Assembly (NCBI GenBank): GCA_937901965.1 | Contig: CALGSW010000006.1 | Coordinates: 1 to 64,000 of the forward strand | Reading direction: 5' to 3' | Length of the DNA: 64,000 nucleotides | DNA from: an uncultured Bacteroidota bacterium | GTDB lineage: Bacteria; Bacteroidota; Bacteroidia; Bacteroidales; UBA932 | Shown: in pieces, positions 25,222 through 32,531 of the stretch | How positions within the stretch are numbered: the stretch's first letter is position 1 | How the letters are laid out: every line of letters starts with the position of its first letter | The notes under the pieces: generated by a model | What the model saw: only the letters and a program-made list of their open reading frames with translations | Databases searched by the model: none | Told to the model about the DNA's origin: nothing | Position numbers and translations under genes: made by a program

Positions 25222-26984
25222 TAAGCAATCTCAACATTATACGGAACCCTGGCGAAGTTTCTGACCCCGCTCTCCCTCTTAAGAGATTTGTACGCTCTCT
25301 CTATAAGAAGTTCCGGTGAGGAGATCACCTTTGCTGTACTCTCTGCATCTGAAATCGTCTCAAGAATCTTATCCATCTGAGATTTTATAACGGGGTACTC
25401 AACAACTCTCCAGCCGTCAATTTCTGCCATTGCAGCTGCACTGTTAATTGCATCTGTGAGTCCGCCTATTTCGTCGGCAAGACCTATTTTAAGAGCGTCT
25501 GCTCCGGACCAGATTCTTCCCTGTCCTACTGAATCTACACCTGCAGAGGTCATATTTCTACCCTTTGCCACAAGCTCAACAAAGTCTGTGTATATCTCTT
25601 CAACGCCCCCTCTTATAAATTCAATTTCCTCATTGTCAAGTGGTCTGAATCCGCTCATAATATCACTGTGTCTGTTTGTATTAACACTGTTTGAATAAAC
25701 ATGCAGATGCTTATTCATTGTTTTCTGTGCATTGATTACCATGCTGAAAACGCCTATAGAGCCGGTAAGAGTAGAGTTGGAAGTGAAAATTTTGTCGGAA
25801 TTTGAAGCAATCCAGTAACCTCCTGATGCAGCATAGTCTCCCATACTTACTATCAGTGGTTTGGTTTCACTTAGCAGAGCAAGCTCTCTTTCAATAATAT
25901 CTGAACTCTGGGCAGACCCGCCCGGAGAGTTGATTCTGAGTACCACAGCTTTTACAGTACTGTCTTTTCTCAGCTTTGATATAAGCTCCTGATATGTGTC
26001 CGAGGCAACATCAGTGTCAGATTTCCCCATAATGATATCACCGTTTGCATAGAGGACAGCAATTTTGTTTTTCGCTTTAAAATCGGTCTTTTTTGTTGCT
26101 TTTGAATATGCTGTTGATGAAATCATTTTAAGATCTTTCTCCTCTTCTGCTCCAAAGAGGTTCATCAAAGTCTCCGTGAGCTCATCTTTGTACATAAGAC
26201 CATCAACTAGTCCCGCATCAAGAACATCTTTTGCATTTGCAAGATCAAGGTTGTCTGCCAGAAGATTAACCTTCTCAACAGGCACACCCCTTGATTCAGA
26301 AATCGCTTTTGTCCAGCTGCCCCAGGCTGAGTTCAGATAGGAGGAGAGTTGTTCCCTGTTCTCTTCACTCATTTTGTTGCTTATAAACTGTTCAGCTGCA
26401 GCTTTAAATTTACCGTGCCTTATAAGCTGTACTTCAACTCCTGTTTTGTCAAGCAGATCTTTAAAGAACAGAGTACTTAAACTAAGACCTGTAAGTGTTG
26501 ATGTTCCGGACGGATTAAGGTAAACCTTATCGGCTACTGAGGCGAGATAGTAACCTCCCTGGCTGTAGTTATCTGCGTATGCAATAACTGGTTTGCCGCT
26601 CTCCCTGAACCTGGACAATGCAGACCTGATCTCTTCAATGTGAGATATACCGGCGTTAACACTGTTAAGGTTCATGTAAATCATCTTTATTCTGGAGTCA
26701 CTGGAAGCCCTCTCTATTGTTTGTACAAAGTCAAGGATTCCTGTACTCTTCATTGAACCTCCGGCGAAAGGATTAAGAGCGGAAAAAGGATCCTCAACAG
26801 ACTGTTCTGTAATTGCAGATGAAAAATTGAGAACCATTACTGCACTTGAAGGCACTGCCGGAGTCTTGGTCTCCGCAAAGGAGGCCAGTGACGAGATAAA
26901 TCCCATAAAAAGAAAAAAGCCGACCAACATTGCCAGTAGTGAGCCCAGAATTGTTGCGGCAAGAATTTTCAGAAAATTTTTCAT
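25218..26984 (-). CDS. sppA: Signal peptide peptidase SppA (67K type)
   Basis: 588 residues from the ATG at 26984 (MKNFLKILAATILG). An N-terminal membrane anchor precedes two tandem S49 (Clp-like) domains. The first holds the lysine-bearing segment ADNYSQGGYYLASVADK near 148; the second holds the nucleophile in MGDYAASGGYWIASN near 385. It degrades cleaved signal peptides in the membrane. TAAATTTG on the minus strand at 27024-27017 is a candidate -7 box. Confidence 0.93.
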   Translation of the reverse strand: MKNFLKILAATILGSLLAMLVGFFLFMGFISSLASFAETKTPAVPSSAVMVLNFSSAITEQSVEDPFSALNPFAGGSMKSTGILDFVQTIERASSDSRIKMIYMNLNSVNAGISHIEEIRSALSRFRESGKPVIAYADNYSQGGYYLASVADKVYLNPSGTSTLTGLSLSTLFFKDLLDKTGVEVQLIRHGKFKAAAEQFISNKMSEENREQLSSYLNSAWGSWTKAISESRGVPVEKVNLLADNLDLANAKDVLDAGLVDGLMYKDELTETLMNLFGAEEEKDLKMISSTAYSKATKKTDFKAKNKIAVLYANGDIIMGKSDTDVASDTYQELISKLRKDSTVKAVVLRINSPGGSAQSSDIIERELALLSETKPLIVSMGDYAASGGYWIASNSDKIFTSNSTLTGSIGVFSMVINAQKTMNKHLHVYSNSVNTNRHSDIMSGFRPLDNEEIEFIRGGVEEIYTDFVELVAKGRNMTSAGVDSVGQGRIWSGADALKIGLADEIGGLTDAINSAAAMAEIDGWRVVEYPVIKSQMDKILETISDAESTAKVISSPELLIERAYKSLKRESGVRNFARVPYNVEIAY

Positions 26985-27081
26985 AAAATGATTGTTGACT
27001 TTTGATTGTAACATGACAAATTTAGTAATAAATCTTAACTTTACTTCTCAATTTAGTTTTAACCTACCTCCCTTAAGAAAG

Positions 27082-28575
27082 ATGATAAGATTAACCCCCC
27101 TGGTCATTTTGCTCTTATTGCTGACTCTCTCGCTGAACCTCTCTTTTGCACAGAAAATCAAGCTTAGGATATCTCTTGAAGAGGCAATAGAAATTGCCAA
27201 GGACCAGTCCCCTTCTGCTCTTGTTGCGAAACATAATTTTCTCGCCAGCTACTGGCAATTCAGGGCTTTCAGGGCTCAGCTGCTTCCCACCCTGAATCTC
27301 TCCGCCACTCTTGGTAATTATAACAGATCGCTGGTTCCACTCCAGAACTCAGAGACAGGAGAGATTAACTATGTTGCAAACAACAATATGAAAAACTCTC
27401 TCTCTCTTTCTATTGATCAGAATATTGCACTTACCGGAGGGCGTGTCTCTCTGTTTACAAGTCTCTACAGACTTGATCAGTTTGATTCTGGTTTACCGGC
27501 AACATATAACTCACAGCCAATAAATATCACATATATTCAACCACTTAGAACGTACAACAATCTGAAGTGGGATAAGGTTACAGAGCCAAAAAGGTATGAA
27601 AGATCAAAGAGGAGGTATCTTGAGCAGATGGAGAATATCACCGGGAATGTCATTCCTCTCTATTTTGATGTTCTTCAGGCTCAGCAGAGACTGGCTATGT
27701 CAAGCAAGAACTATGACAATACGGTTGCATTATATAAACTAACCAAGGAGAGGTATGAGAGAGGAATGGTTTCCAAAAATGATGTCCTTCAGCTTGAACT
27801 GAGAGTGATTAATGAAAATCTCTCCATCAATGATCACAAACTGAATCTTGATATGAGAATGCTCAGGCTTAAGACATATATGGGTTATAACGAGCATGTT
27901 GAATTAGAACTGGTAGTGCCTGAGTCAGGCCCCGGTATAACATTGAATTTTGATGAGGTACTTGAAAAGGCTTACAAAAACTCATCATTCCTACTGGATA
28001 ATGAACTTGAATTACTCGGGGCAGAGCAGGAGGTTGAGAGGAATAAGGCAAACACAGGGATACAGGCAAATCTTAATGCCCAGTTTGGTCTTACTCAGCA
28101 AGGAGATGAACTTGGTACAGCCTATTCAAATCCCATGGACCAGCAAATTGTAAGTTTGGGTTTAAGGCTCCCAATTATTGACTGGGGTCTGGGGAAAGGA
28201 AGGGTGAAAATGGCCAAATCAAGGCAAGAGCTTATAAAAGCTCAGGTAGACCAGGAGATGAATGAGTTTAAACAAAATGTCTTTATAAAGGTTATTCAAT
28301 TTAACAATCAGGTAGAACAGTGTAATTTATCTGCCAGAGCAGACTCAATAGCCCTGGAGAGATATGAGAATGCCAGGCAGCGTTTTATGGACGGTACCAT
28401 AGGGGTAACAGAGCTAAATAATGCCCAGAATGAGAAAGACCAGGCTTCTAACAGATTCATAAGCGATCTGGGGAATTTCTGGCAATATTACTTTAACATC
28501 CGCAGAATGAGTCTGTATGACTACCTGAGCAGGAAAGATCTCTCTGCAGAATTTGATAAAATGGTGGGTAATTAA
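27082..28575 (+). CDS. TolC-family outer-membrane efflux protein
   Basis: 497 residues from the ATG at 27082 (MIRLTPLVILLLLLTLSLNL, signal peptide ending SFAQ). Two repeats of the OEP fold are seen: long helical stretches with ISLEEAIEIAKDQSPSA and later VTELNNAQNEKDQASNRFISDL, separated by strand segments. Forms the outer-membrane tunnel of a tripartite exporter. No inner-membrane or adaptor partner is encoded beside it, which is unusual, so its partner is elsewhere or the protein has another role. The next gene begins after 24 bp and concerns metals. Confidence 0.85.
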   Translation: MIRLTPLVILLLLLTLSLNLSFAQKIKLRISLEEAIEIAKDQSPSALVAKHNFLASYWQFRAFRAQLLPTLNLSATLGNYNRSLVPLQNSETGEINYVANNNMKNSLSLSIDQNIALTGGRVSLFTSLYRLDQFDSGLPATYNSQPINITYIQPLRTYNNLKWDKVTEPKRYERSKRRYLEQMENITGNVIPLYFDVLQAQQRLAMSSKNYDNTVALYKLTKERYERGMVSKNDVLQLELRVINENLSINDHKLNLDMRMLRLKTYMGYNEHVELELVVPESGPGITLNFDEVLEKAYKNSSFLLDNELELLGAEQEVERNKANTGIQANLNAQFGLTQQGDELGTAYSNPMDQQIVSLGLRLPIIDWGLGKGRVKMAKSRQELIKAQVDQEMNEFKQNVFIKVIQFNNQVEQCNLSARADSIALERYENARQRFMDGTIGVTELNNAQNEKDQASNRFISDLGNFWQYYFNIRRMSLYDYLSRKDLSAEFDKMVGN

Positions 28576-28585
28576 TATTTTTTTT

Positions 28586-28593
28586 TACTTTTG
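28586..28593 (+). promoter_or_regulatory. -7 box before the HYC_CC_PP-type gene
   Basis: TACTTTTG fits TAnnTTTG. It ends 6 bp before the ATG at 28600, so transcription would start at or near the A of the ATG, giving a leaderless mRNA if that start is used. The next in-frame ATG pair at 28630 would give a short leader. Confidence 0.45.
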
Positions 28594-28599
28594 TCTCCG

Positions 28600-29034
28600 A
28601 TGAGACACCTCAGGAATATAACCATTTCAATGATGACTATGCTGTATCTTGCAGCAGGTCTGGGTTATGGACTGCACATTTGTGAAAGTGAAGGGAGTGT
28701 AACTCCGTTAATTATGCTGGAGGATACCTCATGCGAGAGTGTACATGACCACTCTCATCATCATCATTGTTCCGGAGACCACACTTCAGGTTGTCATTCT
28801 GAGGGAAATTGCTGTCATACAGAAGTATATCAACTAAAAGATATTTACGAAGCGGTAACCTCTTTTCAGATTGAGCAGCCTTCAGAGTTGTTGCTCCCTA
28901 TAGCTCTTCTTGGTGGCATTGATCTGGATTATTTAGCTTTGTCTTCTAGTTTGTCAGACGAGCTTGTTGAGTATGATCCGCCTGAACCTCTTTCAGAAAG
29001 TTTTCACTCTCTTAACTCCGTGTGGAGATTGTAG
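28600..29034 (+). CDS. HYC_CC_PP-type small exported protein
   Basis: About 144 residues. A hydrophobic N-terminal segment (TMLYLAAGLGYG) acts as signal or anchor and is followed by HIC. A His/Cys-rich stretch comes next (HDHSHHHHCSGD and CHSEGNCCH), and YDPPEPL stands near the C-terminus. This order of H-x-C, CC and PP fits the small Bacteroidota family known as HYC_CC_PP, which is often found beside TonB receptors and HMA proteins. The His/Cys stretch suggests metal binding, possibly copper, but this is inference. A TTG 9 bp upstream falls in the promoter box and is unlikely to be the start. Confidence 0.65.
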   Translation: MRHLRNITISMMTMLYLAAGLGYGLHICESEGSVTPLIMLEDTSCESVHDHSHHHHCSGDHTSGCHSEGNCCHTEVYQLKDIYEAVTSFQIEQPSELLLPIALLGGIDLDYLALSSSLSDELVEYDPPEPLSESFHSLNSVWRL

Positions 29035-29040
29035 TTTTCT

Positions 29041-29069
29041 TTCAATCACATGATTGAATAGTTAACTAT
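29041..29069. promoter_or_regulatory. Two adjoining palindromes before the TonB receptor
   Basis: TTCAATC-ACAT-GATTGAA (29041-29058) abuts the perfect 12-bp palindrome ATAGTTAACTAT (29058-29069), 18 bp before the receptor ATG. AT-rich dyads like these suit a metal-sensing repressor, but no regulator gene is nearby. Confidence 0.35.
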
Positions 29070-29086
29070 TAATTCTTTACACATAT

Positions 29087-31313
29087 ATGATCAAAAAAAC
29101 ATTTCTATTTATAATATTTCTGATTGTTATTGCCGGAACAATCAACGCTCAGACTACCACAGGAGTGGTGAAAGTAAAAAAAGCCGGCGGCGAAGAGGAA
29201 CCCCTTGCTTATGCATCCGTGTATTGGCTGGAGGGAAAAGTATCGGCAGAGACTAATGAGCGGGGTGAATTCTCTATAAAAACCGGAGCCTCAAAAGAGG
29301 TCTCAATAGTAGGTGCCTATGTAGGCCACTCTAAAGATACAATTAAGGTCACTTCCGGCTCTTCAAATGTGGAGCTGATTCTAAGAGAAGATGCAGAGCT
29401 GGAGGCAGCAAGGGTAATTGAGAGGCAGGAGGGTAATTACCTCTCAAAAATTGCACCCATTAAAACTGAGGTTATTACTGCAGCAGGACTATGCAAAATG
29501 GCGTGCTGCAACCTTGCCGAGAGTTTTGAGAACTCTGCAAGTGTTACAGTAGGTTATTCCGATGCAATTACTGGAGCCAGACAGATAAGACTACTCGGTC
29601 TATCAGGCGTATATACCCAGATGCTGGATGAAAACAGACCGGCAATGAGAGGTGTGGCAGCACCATTCGGACTATCGTACGTTCCGGGACAGTGGCTTGA
29701 GAGTATTCAGATAGCTAAGGGGCCGTCATCTGTTGTAAACGGACTGGAGGCAATTACAGGGCAAATTAATCTTGAACATAGAAAACCCACTGCTGAACAA
29801 CCCCTTTTCCTTAATCTCTTTCTGGGAAGCTCTATGAGGACAGAGGCAAATCTGGCCTCTTCATTACAACTTAACTCAAAATGGAGCACTGTGGTTTTGG
29901 GCCACTTCTCAACAGATCCTCTGGGTCATGACGGAAACCATGATGGCTTTAAAGATGAGCCTGTGTCAATGCAGTTTAATCTGTCAAACAGATGGCTCTA
30001 TGTTGCAGAAAACGGAGCTCAGGTGAGGTTTGGATTCAGGGCGCTCTGATGACAGAATCGCTGGTATGAATGAGTTTAAAAAGGGAGTGGAGTTAACAGA
30101 TAACCTTTGGGGTTCTGAAATAAAAAATTCCGGTGTAAACGGATATCTGAAGGTGGGAATACCATTAAGCGCGGATAACAGTAAAAACATTGCAACCGTT
30201 GCAGATTACACCTGGCACAGGATGAACTCCTTTTTTGGTGTAAATAAATTTGATGCGGTTCAGAACTCTGCTTTCCTCAATGTTCTGTTTCAGAATCAGA
30301 TTGATGAATTTCATAAATATATTCTGGGTATCAGCGGTCAGTATGACAATTTTGATGAGCTGGTTTCAGCTCCTCTTACCGGATTTTTGTATGGTTCCAG
30401 AAATACCGGAAGGGAAGAGAGTTCAGCAGGTGCATACGGAGAATACACTTATACCAATGGTGAAAAGGCATCTGTTGTAGCCGGTATAAGGCTTGACAGA
30501 AACAACATCCACGGCTGGCTCTTTGCCCCCAGAGTAAATGTAAAGTATGCCTTTACTGATAAACTTATTTTCAGGGCATCAGGTGGAAGAGGTTTCAGAT
30601 CTCCCAATCAGATTTCAGACAATCTTGGCATATTGTCAACCGGAAGAGCGATTGTCCTTGAGGATAATCCCGATATTGAGGATGCATGGACATACGGAGC
30701 CAACTTTACTGTATACATGCCTGTTGGTTTTAATGATAATACATACCTGAGTTTTGACTACTTCAGGACTGATTTTAACAAACAACTGTTAATTGATCAG
30801 GAACGGGATGTGACAAAAATATGGCTTTACAACCTGGATGGCAGATCATATACAAACACTTATCAGGTTGATTTTTCAACTGAACCTGTTGAAAGATTTA
30901 CAGTTCTTGCCACATTCAGATATACAGATTCAAAAGCAACCTACCATGGACAGGGGCTCATTGAGAGGCCGCTGACAAGCAGGTACAAAGGTGTTCTTAA
31001 TCTTCAGTATGCAACACGGATGAACAAATGGACTTTTGATTTCACTGCTCAATTAAATGGCCCTTCAAGGTTGCCGTATTTTATGGGTGGCGGTGTATCT
31101 CCTGTCTATCCTATGTTCTACGCTCAGGTTACCAAAAAATTCAGAAATCTTGATGTCTATATAGGAGGTGAAAATCTTGGAAACTACAGACAGCCACACC
31201 CTATAATGGGTGCTGACAATCCATACTCACCTGAATTCAACTCAACACTTGTATGGGGTCCGCTTATGGGCAGAAAGGTTTATCTTGGTCTGAGATTTAC
31301 AATTTGGAAATAA
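29087..31313 (+). pseudogene. TonB-dependent receptor, frameshifted near 30030-30049
   Basis: Two consecutive frames give one receptor. The first (29087-30049, 320 codons) has a signal peptide (GTINAQ), a carboxypeptidase-like domain (about 25-110) and a plug domain. The plug has an unusual CKMACCNLAESFE with a Cys-x3-CysCys, and KGPSSVVNGLEAITGQINLE. The second (30030-31313) continues the beta-barrel and ends in GLRFTIWK, as receptors do. Joining them needs skipping one base, for example at the CTC-T-GAT before 30049, which restores ...FGFRALDDRIAGM. No homopolymer lies there. It could be a pseudogene, a sequencing error, or recoding. The neighbours suggest metal or metal-complex import. Confidence 0.85.
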
Positions 31314-31331
31314 AACTAAACACAAATCAAT

Positions 31332-31652
31332 ATGAAAAAATTAAGAATTATTTTAATGGCAGTTGCCGCACTTGTTTTTGTATCTAACATAACAGCAGAT
31401 GCTCAGACAAAGAAGAGTCAGAAGAAAGAGGTTGAGGTAACTTTTTCAATACCAGATATTGACTGTCATAATTGTGTACAGAAAATTGAATCCAAAATGC
31501 CATATGAGAAGGGAGTAAGAGATATGAAGGTAAGCCTTGAAAATAAAACCATATGGATCAGTTTTGAAGAGGCTAAAACAAACAAGGATGCACTTGCAAA
31601 GGCACTGGATAAGCTTGGCTATCCTGCAAAAGAGGTAGAGAAAAAGCAGTAA
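31332..31652 (+). CDS. Exported HMA-domain metal-binding protein
   Basis: 106 residues with a signal peptide (MKKLRIILMAVAALVFVSN, ending ADAQ) and one heavy-metal-associated domain. The metal loop is DCHNCVQKIE near residue 45, a CxxC with HN inside, within the usual HMA beta-alpha-beta pattern ending LGYPAKEVEKKQ. Periplasmic chaperone-like proteins of this type bind Cu(I) or other soft metals. It starts 18 bp after the TonB receptor stop, and the next gene starts 1 bp after its stop, so they are probably one operon. Confidence 0.85.
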   Translation: MKKLRIILMAVAALVFVSNITADAQTKKSQKKEVEVTFSIPDIDCHNCVQKIESKMPYEKGVRDMKVSLENKTIWISFEEAKTNKDALAKALDKLGYPAKEVEKKQ

Positions 31653-31653
31653 T

Positions 31654-32469
31654 ATGAAAGCCATCCTTACGGGGATTTTAACACTCGCCGCATCCGGGTC
31701 TCTCTTTTCACAGGGTGCCCGGAGCGGCTCTCTCTTTTACGAGGAGATTCGTCAATTTGATTTAAAAGAGAGAGAAAGGGCTATAGTGAATGAGGTGATT
31801 TCCGGAAATATCCCCCGTTTTTTGGCAGATTGGCAAGAGATTAAATTCACCGGCACAGATTCTGAGGGTAGGAGACACAAGGTAACTATTTATGTTAAGT
31901 CCGACTATCTTGCTGCAGGTACAGATGAAGACTACTTCACTCTTCCAATGACACCCCAGTCTGCACAAGAGATTGCTAACCATTTTAACGCCTCTTTACC
32001 CACCCCTTTTTTAGTAGATTTAATCTATAAAAGATCTGTTCTTAAACTGGAACCTTTTAATTTTATCCCCAGGGGAAACAGAAATGAAACACCGGATATT
32101 CTTTACGACCACTCCAGAATTGTTACTGCTCAGATTAAGGCATCAGGACACAAACCCGGGGTATTTGTGGCCGGAACAAAGAAGGACATTGTAATTTCAT
32201 CCAAACTCTCTGATCCCAAACGGACTCACCACGTAACCATATATGGCTGGCATAAGCTTGACGGATCTCCCATTCAACCCGTTACCAATATCCATATTGA
32301 TATATACGTTGATTACAGTCACGGGGTAAGGCTAGTCTCTAACAGAGTGCTCATAGACGGTAAGGAGTACAATTACAGAGATATTTTGCAGGATAACCTT
32401 TTTCACACATTGCTCAGTTCAGATAGAGAGCCTCTACAGGCCACATTGTACAATCTGAAGCAGGAGTAA
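31654..32469 (+). CDS. Secreted protein of unknown function
   Basis: 271 residues with a signal peptide (TLAASGSLFSQ). The start ATG at 31654 lies directly after the stop of the HMA gene. I do not recognise a named domain. Visible features are a conserved-looking strand region (KVTIYVKSDYLAAGTDEDYFTLPMTPQ), HVTIYGWHKLDGSPIQP and HIDIYVDYSHGVRLV, and paired His residues in the middle. It ends ATLYNLKQE. Its position makes a role in the metal cluster possible, but the sequence shows no cysteine-rich site. Confidence 0.7.
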   Translation: MKAILTGILTLAASGSLFSQGARSGSLFYEEIRQFDLKERERAIVNEVISGNIPRFLADWQEIKFTGTDSEGRRHKVTIYVKSDYLAAGTDEDYFTLPMTPQSAQEIANHFNASLPTPFLVDLIYKRSVLKLEPFNFIPRGNRNETPDILYDHSRIVTAQIKASGHKPGVFVAGTKKDIVISSKLSDPKRTHHVTIYGWHKLDGSPIQPVTNIHIDIYVDYSHGVRLVSNRVLIDGKEYNYRDILQDNLFHTLLSSDREPLQATLYNLKQE

Positions 32470-32490
32470 GGAAAAGAGATAAAAAAATAT

Positions 32491-32498
32491 TACTTTTG
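32491..32498 (+). promoter_or_regulatory. -7 box of the GH9-deacetylase gene
   Basis: TACTTTTG fits TAnnTTTG, 33 bp before the ATG at 32532 and after the end of the preceding operon. Confidence 0.45.
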
Positions 32499-32531
32499 TT
32501 GTTAATGTATCAATTAATAACCCCAAGTAAT

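Noticed and set aside
30030..31313. Independent gene for the receptor barrel
   Set aside because: The frame begins at a TTG with no signal peptide and continues the upstream receptor exactly; it is the second half of one gene.
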